NCBI RefSeq assembly: GCF_000178115.2
Contig: NC_014828.1
Coordinates: 1,209,310-1,273,309, forward strand
Direction of reading: 5' to 3'
Length of the DNA: 64,000 bases
From: Ethanoligenens harbinense YUAN-3
GTDB lineage: Bacteria > Bacillota > Clostridia > Oscillospirales > Ethanoligenentaceae
The position numbers were made by a program, and so were the translations under genes. The first letter of the stretch is position 1. Each line of letters opens with the position of its first letter. The notes beneath the pieces were generated by a model. That model was not told where the DNA came from. It did no database searches and saw nothing but the letters and a program-made list of their open reading frames with translations. This document shows positions 24,484 through 34,602 of this stretch, one piece after another.

Positions 24484-25872
24484 TCATTGCGGAAATACGA
24501 TATGCACCGATGTGCCGTGCCCCGGCACACTCGCCATTTTGATCGTGCCATGATGCGCTTCCACAATGCCATGCACGATGGCAAGCCCCAGTCCGCTTCC
24601 CCCTTGTGCACGGGAGCGGGCTTTGTCAACTCGGTAAAAACGGTCGAACACATGCGGCAGGTCTTCCGGAGGAATACCGATGCCGGTGTCTCGTACCGTT
24701 AGAGAGACGCCGTCCGGTGATTGACACGCCTCGATGGAGACGCTGCCTTCTTCCGGCGTGTATTTAACGGCGTTGTCCGTCAGCGCGCGCAGCATTTGTT
24801 TGACAAGAGCACGATCCGCCGTCAGCATGATCGTACCCGGTATCCGGATATCCACAGAGCGCCCGAAAACAAACCGTGTTTCGTCCGCTACTTCCCGGAG
24901 GACAATTCGCAGATTGAAGCACTCCAACCGGAGCTGCATGTTTCCATCGCTGCTGCGCGCCAGAAAAAGCAAGCGTTCCACCAGCGCTTGCATGCCTTCG
25001 GTTTCGCTTTTGACGGACTCTACGGCTTCACGCAAAACGGCCGGGTCGTTTTTCCCCCAGCGTCCAATCAGATCCGTGTAGCCCTGGATGACGGCAATCG
25101 GTGTGCGCAATTCATGCGAGGCGTCCGAAACAAAGCGTTTCTGCCGTTCAAACGCACGTTGCAGCCGTTCGATCATGTGGTTGAACGTTTGCGCAAGGCG
25201 CGAAAGTTCATCGTCCGTTTCCTCAACCGTTACCCGTCTGGTCAAGTCGCTGCCGCTGATGGCCTGTGCCGCCGACGTAACGGCGTCGATAGGCCGCAGC
25301 GCACGCCGGCTGATAAACGCGCCCGCCGCCATGGAAAACAGGATACCCGCCGCATCCGCCCCCGCCATCATGAGCGAAAGCAATTTCAGAAAATGGTATT
25401 CCGCCCGCATGTTGTAGGTTACCTGCAAATAGCCGATCAACTGCCCATTCTGGATGACGCGTGCGTTTTCCAACAGAATGTGCTGGTCTTTGAGCTCCAG
25501 CACCTGTGTTTCACCAAAATGTCCATTCAGCGCCGGCAGGCCGGCAGGCGGCGTGCCTACGGAATGGACCGTTTGCCCCGTTGTGGATATGAACCGGATA
25601 CCCGTCTCGAGGTAGTTCTCCGGTTCGGCGGTCAAGTCGTTATAGGCCTCATCCCATCCGCTTTTTTCCAAGTGTTCCAGCACGGCCTGTGTTGTGCCCT
25701 GCACCTGCACCCGGATCTGTCGAATGAGATAATAGCGCAAGCCGAAGAGAATGCCCGCGTTCAGCGCAATCAGTACGGCAGAAAACAGTACGGCGTAGAT
25801 AAGCGTCAGCTTCCAGGACAAACGGCGCGGCCACAGTCTTCTAAGAATCGGTATTTTTTTTATCCAGTACAT
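24484..25872 (-). CDS. Sensor histidine kinase (OmpR-type partner)
   Basis: A 462-residue kinase with two membrane helices around an outside sensor of about 130 residues. A HAMP domain follows (RRALRPIDAVTSAAQ), then HisKA with the phospho-acceptor His in SDASHELRTPIAVI. The HATPase part has the N box DNAVKYTP, G1 DTGIGIP, F box and G2 GSGLGLAI. The ATG at 25872 follows GAGGAG by 6 nt; the gene overlaps the response regulator by 32 nt. The signal is unknown, but undecaprenyl-diphosphatase and a membrane protein flank it. Confidence 0.93.
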   Translation of the reverse strand: MYWIKKIPILRRLWPRRLSWKLTLIYAVLFSAVLIALNAGILFGLRYYLIRQIRVQVQGTTQAVLEHLEKSGWDEAYNDLTAEPENYLETGIRFISTTGQTVHSVGTPPAGLPALNGHFGETQVLELKDQHILLENARVIQNGQLIGYLQVTYNMRAEYHFLKLLSLMMAGADAAGILFSMAAGAFISRRALRPIDAVTSAAQAISGSDLTRRVTVEETDDELSRLAQTFNHMIERLQRAFERQKRFVSDASHELRTPIAVIQGYTDLIGRWGKNDPAVLREAVESVKSETEGMQALVERLLFLARSSDGNMQLRLECFNLRIVLREVADETRFVFGRSVDIRIPGTIMLTADRALVKQMLRALTDNAVKYTPEEGSVSIEACQSPDGVSLTVRDTGIGIPPEDLPHVFDRFYRVDKARSRAQGGSGLGLAIVHGIVEAHHGTIKMASVPGHGTSVHIVFPQ

Positions 25873-26533
25873 ATCCCACTCCTCGAACTGTGTGAAGCAA
25901 TTTGGGCTCGAACGCGTCGTCCATTTTACCGCGCAGATAGCGGATGTATACATCCACAATGTTTGCTTCGCCCTCATAGGTCTCGCCCCAGACATGATCC
26001 AGAATCTGCCCGCGCGTCAGGACGATACTGCGGTTGCGCATCATATATTCAAGCAGATCGAACTCACGTTTGGTAAGCTCGATTTCCGTATCATCGCGGC
26101 AGACGGTATGCTTGAACGGATCAAGGGTAAGATTCTGTACAACAAGCAGCGGCGTTTGCCCAGGCGAATCATTGCCGCGAAGAGCCGCGCGCATGCGCGC
26201 CAGAAGCTCTTCCATCTGGAATGGTTTTGTGATGTAGTCGTCGGCGCCGCTGTCCAGCCCTTCAACTTTATCGACCGTCTCTCCCTTGGCCGTCAGCATC
26301 AGGATCGGCACGGAAGAAAACAGACGTACGTTCCGGCATACTTCCACTCCGTCCATCCCCGGCAGCATACGGTCGAGCAGGATGAGATCGGGTTCCCAGA
26401 AACGAACGGAGCGTAACCCCTGCGTTCCGTCGCACTCGCAACGTGATTCATAGCCCGCGTGTTTCAGTTCCAACTCAAGCAGCCGTGCGAGACGTTTGTC
26501 ATCCTCAACGACCAGCACTTTTGTTTGTCTCAA
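25841..26533 (-). CDS. OmpR/PhoB family response regulator
   Basis: A 230-residue regulator: receiver domain (residues 1-120) with acidic pocket EDD, phospho-acceptor Asp in LILLDRMLPGMDG, Thr in LMLTAKG and Lys in DDYITKPF; then a winged-helix DNA-binding domain with LTKREFDLLEYMMRN and RGVGYVLD. It starts at TTG (26531-26533) behind GAAGG. First gene of the pair with the kinase that overlaps it. Confidence 0.94.
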   Translation of the reverse strand: MRQTKVLVVEDDKRLARLLELELKHAGYESRCECDGTQGLRSVRFWEPDLILLDRMLPGMDGVEVCRNVRLFSSVPILMLTAKGETVDKVEGLDSGADDYITKPFQMEELLARMRAALRGNDSPGQTPLLVVQNLTLDPFKHTVCRDDTEIELTKREFDLLEYMMRNRSIVLTRGQILDHVWGETYEGEANIVDVYIRYLRGKMDDAFEPKLLHTVRGVGYVLDKKNTDS

Positions 26534-26732
26534 GCAGAGATCGCCTTCTTTCTATATCAAAATATAAAAACAGGATAATACCGGCAGATGAAAAATGGAT
26601 GAGAGCCGTTCTTTTCTACAGCATAACGATAATCGGCGTAAAACGCAACTACCGGCTGTTGCACGCGTTTCATGTGATTTTAATCCGCCTCTGTTATGCT
26701 GGTCTGGCAAATGAATGGAGGAGGACTTGTTT

Positions 26733-27551
26733 TTGAATATCTTGCAGACCATCGTTCTGGCTATCATCCAGGGCATCTCGGAGCTGTTCCCGGTCAGCAG
26801 CGTTGCACATTCGGTCATCGCACCGTATGTGTTTGGCTGGAAACTGGACCCGACTTTTCTGAAGCAAAACTTTCTGGAGTTTGTCGTGATGATGCACCTT
26901 GGCACCACTGCCGCGCTGCTTGTTTATTTTCGGAAGGACTGGGCAGAGATCATACGGTCGATGTTTGTGCGAGGACAATCAAAAAAGACGCTGTTGCTGC
27001 TCGCCGCCGGCTCGGTGCCGGCTGCCGTACTGGGGTTGATTTTTGAAAAGAAGATCACCAGCGTGTTCAGCAATGTGACGGTTGCCGCCGCCTTTCTCAT
27101 CGCCAACGGCGTGCTGCTGTTTCTCGGCGAGCGGCTGCGCCGGAAGGGGACCAAAACGATCGAAGACCTGACATGGAAGCAGGCGGGCGTGATCGGCCTG
27201 TTCCAGTCGCTTGCGCTTATTCCGGGGTTTTCACGCTCCGGTTCGAGCATGACGGCAGGATTTTGGGTGGGACTTTCGAATGAGGAATCCGCCAAGTTTT
27301 CCATGTTGCTGGCAGCACCGGCCATTCTGGGCGCGGGTTTGTTCGAAGTCCCCAAAATGGTGCGGGTGCATACGCCCGGCCTGTTGCAGTTATCGCTGGT
27401 CGGCGGCATCGTTGCGGGAGCTTTCGCGTTTCTCAGTGTGTTTTTGTTGATGAAGTGGTTTCACCGCAAAGAGATCAACACCATGGCACCGTTCTCCGTC
27501 TATTGTGCCGTTGTCGGCCTGCTGGTGCTCGGGTCGCGTTTCCTGTTTTGA
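26733..27551 (+). CDS. uppP: Undecaprenyl-diphosphatase (BacA/UppP)
   Basis: A 272-residue membrane enzyme that turns undecaprenyl diphosphate into the monophosphate carrier and gives bacitracin resistance. The two active-site motifs are GISELFPVSSVAH (usually GxTEFLPVSSTGH, here slightly variant) and PGFSRSGSSM. The ATG at 26715 contains the Shine-Dalgarno site, so translation more likely begins at TTG 26733, 8 nt after AGGAGG, giving the usual N-terminus NILQTIVLAIIQG. It is divergent from the adjacent two-component system, a possible regulatory link. Confidence 0.93.
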   Translation: MNILQTIVLAIIQGISELFPVSSVAHSVIAPYVFGWKLDPTFLKQNFLEFVVMMHLGTTAALLVYFRKDWAEIIRSMFVRGQSKKTLLLLAAGSVPAAVLGLIFEKKITSVFSNVTVAAAFLIANGVLLFLGERLRRKGTKTIEDLTWKQAGVIGLFQSLALIPGFSRSGSSMTAGFWVGLSNEESAKFSMLLAAPAILGAGLFEVPKMVRVHTPGLLQLSLVGGIVAGAFAFLSVFLLMKWFHRKEINTMAPFSVYCAVVGLLVLGSRFLF

Positions 27552-27590
27552 TCGGTTGCCCTTTTCGATCTTGCACGGTTCATGCGCACA

Positions 27591-27628
27591 AAAACAGCCT
27601 GCCCAAAGAAAGAGGGGCGGGCTGTTTT
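27591..27628 (+). terminator. Terminator after uppP
   Basis: A 14-bp stem with one G-U pair (27591-27604 with 27615-27628), ending in TTTT. Confidence 0.8.
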
Positions 27629-27713
27629 GCGGTTTGCTTCTGCCTGTTTTCATAGGTTGGATTGATATACACAGGGAATCAACTACTACGGAATAGAATA
27701 ATTCCGATGTTTT

Positions 27714-28541
27714 TCAGTGCCGGTGACGTTGTGCCACACGGACACTGGAAAAATCTGCTCGGCTGAATTTGTAGACACAGAGCGCCAGAAACACCAGACC
27801 GATTGCAATAATGATGAAAAAGCCGAGAACCGGCGTGATGATGAACCCATGCACATTGAAGGCGACACCGAGCTTTACCAGCTTAGCGGTCGCTGTGCCG
27901 TCCAGCTTCAGGGTGATGTAACGGAAAATCGATGTGATGTAGGTCAGCGGGTTGAGGTAGATGACCGGTTTGAGGAAGGAGGGCATGACGGTTGTGGGAA
28001 TATAGGCGCCGGAAAGGAAAGTGAACGGCATAACCACAATGGTAATCACGATTTGGAACGCCGAGGAATTGCGTGCGATGGTCGCCAGAAACAGCCCGAT
28101 GGAGCCGAACGTGACGCCGGCCACCGCCATGACGCCGATCATGATAAGAAAATGCGCGGCGTCCAGATGCAGACCCATAAAAAGCCCCAGCACCGAGACC
28201 AGCAGCCCCTGCAATATGGCGATAACTGAGGAGGAAAGAATCTGCCCAATGGCAATCTCGACCCGGGAGATAGGCGCAACCATGATTTCTTTCATAAAGC
28301 CGCTTGCGATATCCGACAGAATGTCGTTGGAATTGTTCAGGCTTGCCTGAAACACGGTCATGATGATGACGCCGGAAATCAGATAATTCATCGGTTGTGT
28401 CAGCCCGTTTACGGCGGACTTCATCACGAATGAAAACACGAACAGAAAAAACAGGGACATCAGCAGCGTGCCGAACAGCCGCGCTTTATCCCGTGAGAAA
28501 TTCAACAGGTTCCTGCTCAAAATTGCACCGATTGCACTCAT
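27714..28541 (-). CDS. ABC-2 type transporter permease
   Basis: A 275-residue permease with six membrane helices of the ABC-2 (drug/polysaccharide/antibiotic export) type. It carries the family pattern with FLSGAYIPTTVMP and LNPLTYITSIFRY near the C-terminus. Its ATG overlaps the stop of the ATPase gene (28538-28541), so the two form one exporter. The divergent histidine kinase/regulator pair at 29663-31727 probably senses the exported compound. The substrate is unknown. Confidence 0.9.
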   Translation of the reverse strand: MSAIGAILSRNLLNFSRDKARLFGTLLMSLFFLFVFSFVMKSAVNGLTQPMNYLISGVIIMTVFQASLNNSNDILSDIASGFMKEIMVAPISRVEIAIGQILSSSVIAILQGLLVSVLGLFMGLHLDAAHFLIMIGVMAVAGVTFGSIGLFLATIARNSSAFQIVITIVVMPFTFLSGAYIPTTVMPSFLKPVIYLNPLTYITSIFRYITLKLDGTATAKLVKLGVAFNVHGFIITPVLGFFIIIAIGLVFLALCVYKFSRADFSSVRVAQRHRH

Positions 28542-29452
28542 ACCCGGATCTCCTTCCCTGTGACCTTCAAAAAGACGTCGTTGAGCGTCCCTTTGGTCAT
28601 TTCAAAATCCGTGACCTGTTCCCGGTTGTGTTCCAGCAGTTCCAGCGCCGCGCGGCTGTCCGGTACGGTCACCGTCCATTTTCCTTTTGCCGGTTCACAG
28701 GGGAACCCTTTCGCCTTGCATTCCGTCTCCAGGGCGGCAAGCCGCGTCCCATAAACGATCAGCATCGAATGGGTATACTGCTTTTTCAGGTTCTCCGGCG
28801 TATCGAATGCGATGATTTTGCCATGGTCCATGATGGCGACGTGCGCGCAGATTTCCGCCTCGTCCATATAGTGGGTGGTGAGGAATATGGTGATGTTCTT
28901 CTGTTTCTGCAGTTTTTGGATGTATTCCCAGACGTTTGCGCGTGTCTGCGGATCCAGACCCGCGGTGGGTTCGTCCAGAAACAGGACCTTTGGATAATGG
29001 ATGAGCGCGCGCGCGATCTCCACGCGCCGTTTCATACCGCCGGACAGGCCGCCTACCGGCGTTTTTCGCCATTCCTGCAGGTCCACCAGGTCCAGCACGA
29101 AATCCACGCGCTCGGCTACTTCCTGCTTGGGTACCTGATAGAACCGGCAATGGAAGCGCAGGTTTTCCTCCACGGTCAGTTTGGCATCCAGTGTGGATTC
29201 CTGAAAAACAATGCCGATGTCTTTGCGTACCGCGCTTTGTTCCGCGGAAACGTCATGCCCGCCTATCCGCATGTCTCCTGCCGTTTTATCCAGAATGGTG
29301 CATAATGTGTTGATGGTGGTACTCTTGCCCGCGCCGTTTGGACCGAGGAACGCAAAGATCTCGCCTTCCTCGACACAGAACGAAATGTCATCCACCGCTT
29401 TGAAATCGCCATACGATTTGCTGAAATGGCTGACCCGGATGATTGGCTCCAT
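28538..29452 (-). CDS. ABC transporter ATP-binding protein (DrrA-like)
   Basis: A 304-residue ATPase with Walker A GPNGAGKSTT, Q-loop FQEST, signature LSGGMKRRVEIARAL, Walker B VLFLDEPTAGLD and H-loop TTHYMDEAE. A C-terminal extension of about 80 residues, as in DrrA/daunorubicin-type exporters, follows. The ATG at 29450-29452 follows GGGGG by 7 nt; an upstream frame to 29518 is unlikely to be translated. It is cotranscribed with the ABC-2 permease. Confidence 0.93.
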   Translation of the reverse strand: MEPIIRVSHFSKSYGDFKAVDDISFCVEEGEIFAFLGPNGAGKSTTINTLCTILDKTAGDMRIGGHDVSAEQSAVRKDIGIVFQESTLDAKLTVEENLRFHCRFYQVPKQEVAERVDFVLDLVDLQEWRKTPVGGLSGGMKRRVEIARALIHYPKVLFLDEPTAGLDPQTRANVWEYIQKLQKQKNITIFLTTHYMDEAEICAHVAIMDHGKIIAFDTPENLKKQYTHSMLIVYGTRLAALETECKAKGFPCEPAKGKWTVTVPDSRAALELLEHNREQVTDFEMTKGTLNDVFLKVTGKEIRV

Positions 29453-29599
29453 GTGGATTCCCCCTTTTGTAAGTTCAGTGTCAGTATACAGGGGGTTTCT
29501 AAAAACGGAGGAAAACAATCGTAAACAGTTTATAAACGGCGGATAAAAGAAGCGGAAACCCCTATGTTTATAAAACGTTTATCTTTTTGTTAACGGTAC

Positions 29600-29628
29600 T
29601 TGAATGTCCGGCCGTATCCTTATAGAAT
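29600..29628 (+). promoter_or_regulatory. Promoter of the kinase/regulator pair
   Basis: -35 TTGAAT (29600-29605), 17-nt spacer, -10 TAGAAT (29623-29628). The divergent ABC genes have a TATACT on the minus strand near 29480. Confidence 0.6.
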
Positions 29629-29662
29629 AAGAAAATAAAAGCCTGTGAGATTGGAGACGGCG

Positions 29663-31021
29663 ATGGATTGGATGCGGCAATGGCGGAAACTGTGCGCGCA
29701 GCGGAAGCGTCACCTTCGGCAGGAAAGGGAAGAACGCCGGGAGGCACTGAAAACTCACCGGGAAATGACGCTGCGGCGAGAGCGCCTGCATCGGCAGCAG
29801 CAGGATCTGTCCATGCGGCTTCGCCTGCTGCGGAAAACCGAAAACGGCAACTTGTCTCCGGAGCAAAAAGAGCTGCTGGACCAGCTCGCCTCCGTCCGTT
29901 CCGAACTGCACGATATTCATATCCGACGGCACCTGCACGCCTACGGCGACGAAGACGCCATGTTCGACCGGTACTACCGTCATATCCGGCTGTCAAGGCC
30001 GTTTGTGCTTGCAATCAATGCGGCGCTCTGGATCTTACTGTTTTGGTTCGGGGGCGCTTCCGTTGGCCTGAAAATTCTGATTTCTTTTTTGGCAATTCTC
30101 GCCACCGTCGGTACGCTGTACGAGATACTTTTTCTCATGCGCATCAAAGACCGCATTCTGCTTCCGGTCGACCGCCTGCGCAAGGGCGTCCGCTCTATCA
30201 CGGCGGGGCAGTATGACGTTTCGGTCGAAAACGAGAGCGCCAGTGAGGTAAGCAGCCTCATCACGGCCTTCAACCAGATGGCGCAGAAATTGCAGGAGAA
30301 CGAACGGCTCAAGATCGAATACGAGAATAACCGCAAGGCACTCATCAGCAATATCTCGCATGACCTCAAAACGCCGATGACCTCCATCCAGGGGTATCTG
30401 GAGGCGATCACAGCCGATGCGGGAATGCCCGCCGACAGGCAGGCCCGTTATTTGAAGATCATCCAGAGCAACAGCGCATATATGAACCGTTTGATCGATG
30501 ATCTGTTCCTGTTTTCCACGCTGGACCTGCAAAAGCTGGAATTCCATTTTGCCCCGGTCTCCATTCGGCCGTTTCTCCGCGATATGATGGAGGAATTCCG
30601 GTTGGACCTGGAAGAGCGAGGTGCCTTGTTTCGGTATGAAGACGCGCTGGACAGGGAGTACACTGTCGATCTGGACCCGAAACGGTTCCACCAGATCCTG
30701 CGGAACCTTATCGGAAATGCTGTGAAATATGGGCCGAAACAGGGGCTTGCGGTGCGTGTCAAAGCGTATGTGATCGAAGAGAATCTCCGTCTCGCGGTAA
30801 AGGACAACGGCCAGGGCATACCGGCCAAAGACCTGCCCCACCTGTTTGAACGTTTTTACCGGGCCGATCCCGAGCGCACCAAGGATTTTTCCAGTACCGG
30901 GCTCGGCCTTGCCATTGCGCAGGAGCTGGCGCAGGCGCACGGCGGAAAAATTACCGTCGCCAGCGAAATCAATGCGGGAAGCTGCTTTACCGTTTCCATC
31001 CCCTGCCGGGCACAGGCGTGA
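29663..31021 (+). CDS. Histidine kinase with long basic coiled N-terminus
   Basis: A 452-residue kinase. The first ~110 residues are highly charged (Arg/Glu/Gln-rich) and read like a coiled coil. Two membrane helices with almost no outside loop follow (near 115-160), then HAMP, HisKA with the His in SNISHDLKTPMTSIQGY, and HATPase (GNAVKYGP, DNGQGIP, STGLGLAIA). The lack of an outside sensor places it with intramembrane-sensing kinases that watch transporters. The ATG at 29663 is 6 nt after GGAG; a GTG at 29645 is less likely. The regulator gene follows at 20 nt. Confidence 0.92.
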   Translation: MDWMRQWRKLCAQRKRHLRQEREERREALKTHREMTLRRERLHRQQQDLSMRLRLLRKTENGNLSPEQKELLDQLASVRSELHDIHIRRHLHAYGDEDAMFDRYYRHIRLSRPFVLAINAALWILLFWFGGASVGLKILISFLAILATVGTLYEILFLMRIKDRILLPVDRLRKGVRSITAGQYDVSVENESASEVSSLITAFNQMAQKLQENERLKIEYENNRKALISNISHDLKTPMTSIQGYLEAITADAGMPADRQARYLKIIQSNSAYMNRLIDDLFLFSTLDLQKLEFHFAPVSIRPFLRDMMEEFRLDLEERGALFRYEDALDREYTVDLDPKRFHQILRNLIGNAVKYGPKQGLAVRVKAYVIEENLRLAVKDNGQGIPAKDLPHLFERFYRADPERTKDFSSTGLGLAIAQELAQAHGGKITVASEINAGSCFTVSIPCRAQA

Positions 31022-31040
31022 CTTCGAAAGGACAGACCGG

Positions 31041-31727
31041 ATGAAAAAGATTTTGATTGTTGAGGACGATGAAAACATAGCGGAACTCGAGCGCGATTAT
31101 CTGAAGCTGAACGGATATCGAGCCGATATCGAACCCGACGGGCAGAAAGCCTGCCAGAAAGCGCTGGGCGGTGGCTATGCCGCCCTGATCATCGACCTGA
31201 TGCTGCCGGGGAAAAACGGCTTCGACATCATCCGCGACGTGCGAAGCACACAGGAGGTGCCGATCATCGTAGTCTCAGCCAAGGCCGAAGATATCGACAA
31301 GATTCGCGGCCTGGATGTCGGCGCCGACGATTACCTGACGAAACCGTTCAGCCCTGCGGAATTGATTGCCCGTGTCCAGTCACATATCCGCCGTTATGAG
31401 CGCCTGAAAGGAAACAAAACACAGGAAGAAATTCTGTCTTTTCGCGGGTTGGAAATCCACCACGCCGCGCGCAGGGTCACTGTGAGCGGCCGGGAAGTGC
31501 AACTGACAGCGAAAGAATATGACCTGTTGTATTTTCTTGCGTCCAATCCCAACATCGTGTTTACCAAAGAGCACCTGTTTGATACCATCTGGGGTGTGGA
31601 CGATTACGGTGATCTGGCGACGGTCCCGGTGCACATCCAGCGGATCCGGAAAAAGATCGAGAAAGACCCGTCCAACCCGGACTATATTGAAACGCTCTGG
31701 GGCACCGGCTATCGGTTCCACGGGTAA
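31041..31727 (+). CDS. OmpR family response regulator
   Basis: A 228-residue regulator with receiver motifs VEDDENI, phospho-Asp in LIIDLMLPGKNG, SAKAED and DDYLTKPF. A winged-helix domain with LTAKEYDLLYFLASNP and GTGYRF follows. GAAAGGAC precedes the ATG. It works with the kinase just upstream and probably controls the divergent ABC-2 exporter. Confidence 0.94.
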   Translation: MKKILIVEDDENIAELERDYLKLNGYRADIEPDGQKACQKALGGGYAALIIDLMLPGKNGFDIIRDVRSTQEVPIIVVSAKAEDIDKIRGLDVGADDYLTKPFSPAELIARVQSHIRRYERLKGNKTQEEILSFRGLEIHHAARRVTVSGREVQLTAKEYDLLYFLASNPNIVFTKEHLFDTIWGVDDYGDLATVPVHIQRIRKKIEKDPSNPDYIETLWGTGYRFHG

Positions 31728-31860
31728 GCCGGCTGTCGGCCTGTGTACCGCCTGGCTGGCGGGGGCCTAGCCGTGCAGTGAAGAATGGGGGAGTGTCCCC
31801 CTTCCGCACGATTCTTGACTTTTCTATTTATCCGTTGTAGATTCCTTTATATTTTAATGG

Positions 31861-31866
31861 TATAAT
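31861..31866 (+). promoter_or_regulatory. -10 element before the P-type ATPase
   Basis: A perfect TATAAT lies about 53 nt before the TTG start, without a clear -35. Confidence 0.45.
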
Positions 31867-31918
31867 ACTAGAAGATAACAAACGTAAATGAAAATCATGG
31901 CAATAGGGGCATATCAGA

Positions 31919-34017
31919 TTGGAAATACGAAAACATAAGCGGCGGGATCAAGATAGAAACAGAAATGCCGAACCGAACGTCGTGCGCTATTTCTCTGATT
32001 ACAAAATAGGGTTGACGGCGGAACAGGTGGCGGAACGAATGCATTCCCGCCTCCATAACAGCGCGCCCAAAACCCTGACACGATCGGTTTCTCAAATCAT
32101 TCTGGGAAATATTTTCACTCTTTTTAATATTCTGAATATCGTGTTGGCTGTCTTCATCGTGGCGGTGGGGCACTGGGCCAATACCATTTTTCTGCTGGTG
32201 GTCGTCTGCAACACGGTCATTGGAATTGTTCAGGAACTGCGCGCCAAACGGACCATCGACAACCTGTCCATCATCGCCCGCACCAGAGTAACGGTGATAC
32301 GGGACGGAAACGCCGTTGAGGTCGATCAAGAGGAATTGGTTCTGGACGATATCCTGCGGCTCAAAGCCGGCGATCAGGTCTGTGTGGACGGCGAAATCGT
32401 TTATTCGGAAGGATTGGAAGCGGACGAATCGCTGCTGACCGGGGAGTCCGACACCATCCAGAAGGCTGCCGGGTCGAAGGTTATGTCCGGTAGTTTTATC
32501 ACAGCGGGAAACGGCTGTATGCGCGTCCTCGCAGTTGGCAGCAACGGCTATGCAGCCAAACTTGCGCTGGAGGCCAAACAGGAAAAGAAACAGAAATCCG
32601 AGCTGATCAATACCCTCAATAATATCATTCGCATCCTCACCGTCGTCATCATTCCGGTCGGCGGCATCCTGTTCTATGCTCAATTTGAAAAACACGTCGG
32701 GTTGAGCGCGGCTGTGCTGGGTACTTCCGCAGCCATGCTGGGCATGATTCCGGAGGGCCTGATCTTTTTGACCAGTATCACGCTTGCGGTGGGCGCGATG
32801 AATTTGGCGCGGCGGAAAACACTGGTGCAATCTCTGCCCTGCATCGAAACACTGGCGAGGGCCGATGTTCTTTGCCTGGACAAAACCGGTACGATCACCG
32901 ATGGCAGTTTGAAAGTGGTCGATCTGCTTCCGGTCAACGGTTATCCGGGGGAGCAAGCTCCCCAGGCGATTGCGGAGCTGATGAATGCTTTGCGGGATGA
33001 GAACCCTACCGCCGAAGCACTGCGCACCGCATTTCCTGAAAAACCGACTTGGCCGTGCACGCATGCCGTCCATTTTTCTTCGCGCCGGAAATGGAGCGGC
33101 GCTTCGTTTGGGGAAAAGGGCAGCTATCTTCTTGGAGCGCCCGAGTTTCTTTCTCCGCATCTGGACCCTTCGCTTGCGAAGCGGATCGCCTTCCATACGA
33201 AACAGGGGTTTCGCGTGATTTGCCTCGCATATGCCAAAACGCCGATGGAAACGGACACGGTTCCCGCCGACACACGCCTTTGCGCGCTTATCATCCTGTC
33301 GGATACCATTCGAAAAGATGCATCCCAAACGTTTCGTTATTTTGCGGAACAGGGTGTCACAATCAAAGTGATATCCGGCGATAACGCTGCGACGGTTTCA
33401 AACATTGCTGCTCGGGCCGGCTTGAAGCACGCGGAACGCTATATCGATATGAGTCGGATCGCGGATGAAACGGACTTGTGCGGGATCGTGGAAGAGAACA
33501 CCGTTTTCGGCCGTGTTTCGCCCTATCAGAAACGGAAGCTGATCCAGGCCCTCCAAAAAAACGGGCACACCGCCTGTATGACCGGTGACGGCGTAAACGA
33601 CGTGCTGGCACTGAAAGAAGCGGATTGCGGCGTCGCCATGTCCGGCGGCGCGGATGCCGCGCGGAGCGCCGCCGATTTTGTTCTGCTCCAGTCCAATTTT
33701 TCCGCGATGGTCGAAGTGTTGAAAGAGGGGCGCCGTGTCATCAACAATATTGAGCAGGTGGCCTCCCTGTATTTAGTCAAAACCATCTACTCCACCATCC
33801 TGTCGATATTGTTTACCTTTTTGCCCTTTGTTTTTCCGTTTGCTCCGCTTCAGTTGACCCCGGTCAATCTGCTGGCCGTCGGCATCCCTTCGCTCGTTCT
33901 GGCGTTGCTTCCCAACTACAAACGGCCGCATGGAAAATTTGCCGCCAACATTCTGGAAAATTCCTTTCCCGCGGCCATCATTGTCGTGTGCAATATTTTA
34001 ATCTCTGAGGGTTTAAT
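31919..34017 (+). pseudogene. P-type cation ATPase, N-terminal part (split by insertion)
   Basis: This encodes about 700 residues of a CtpE-like P-type ATPase. It has TGES in the actuator domain, the membrane motif MIPEGLIFLTS, the phosphorylation site DKTGTITDG and the hinge TGDGVNDVLALKEADCGVAM. The mobile element enters right after 34017, adding a few foreign codons before a stop at 34037-34039. The missing last helices are at 34603-34951. Relatives of this kind move Ca2+ or other cations; the specificity is inferred. The start is TTG (31919) behind AGGGG. The truncated protein lacks its last transmembrane helices and is probably inactive. Confidence 0.9.
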
Positions 34018-34602
34018 TCCCCGCCGCTTGCGGCGTTAAATAAAAGGGTATAAAATTGGTATAACAAAAAACGAGAAGAGGGAAGAGATGAGTGAGTATA
34101 TTCATAAATCTCACAATGTCTCAGTGCTGATGTACCATTTTGTATGCCCCGCTAAATATCGCAGAGCGATATTTAGCGAAGAAGTTACCAAAACACTCGT
34201 AGAAGTGTGCGGAGGAATAAGCGAACGATTTGAGATGTACTTTGTTGAAATAGGTACAGATAAAAATCATGTGCATTTTCTAATACAATCAGTACCCAAG
34301 TACAGCCCGACGAAAATAATCACAACAGTGAAAAGTATAACAGCACGAGAAATATTTTCTAAACATCCGGAAGTAAAAAAACAATTATGGGGTGGAGAAT
34401 TATGGACGGATGGATATTTTGTGAATACGGTAAGCAAATTTGGCAGTGAAGAAGTAATAAAAAGATACTTGCAGAATCAGGGTAAGACAGAGGAGTATAA
34501 ACAACTTTACAAAGTTGAAACAATAGAACAACTCACGTTGTTTTAGCAAGGGTAGGGTTAGCATTGGATACCCCGCCGCTTGCGGCGGGGTGATTCATTT
34601 AT
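34018..34602 (+). mobile_element. IS200/IS605-family insertion sequence, about 585 bp
   Basis: The element carries one tnpA and no tnpB. Both ends hold a CCCCGCCGC-TT-GCGGCG hairpin (about 34019-34035 and 34571-34590), the subterminal structures recognised by TnpA. The left cut follows TTTAAT and the right end is TTCATTTAT. There is no target duplication, as is usual in this family. Deleting 34018-34602 joins GGTTTAAT to CCAG and restores the ATPase reading frame. The exact edges can shift by 1-2 nt. Confidence 0.88.
34088..34546 (+). CDS. tnpA: IS200/IS605 TnpA transposase (HUH, Y1)
   Basis: A complete 152-residue single-strand DNA transposase. The HUH metal site is HVHFLIQ (residues about 61-67) and the catalytic Tyr lies in IKRYLQNQ near residue 127. 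The length matches IS200-type TnpA. GAGGG precedes the ATG. It is markedly more AT-rich than the genes around it, a sign of recent arrival. Since the gene and both end hairpins are intact, the element may still be mobile. Confidence 0.95.
   Translation: MSEYIHKSHNVSVLMYHFVCPAKYRRAIFSEEVTKTLVEVCGGISERFEMYFVEIGTDKNHVHFLIQSVPKYSPTKIITTVKSITAREIFSKHPEVKKQLWGGELWTDGYFVNTVSKFGSEEVIKRYLQNQGKTEEYKQLYKVETIEQLTLF

Noticed and set aside
30035-33328. Minus-strand frames under the kinase and P-type ATPase genes
   Set aside because: Mirror frames without ribosome-binding sites or recognisable domains; the sense strand has full domain sets.
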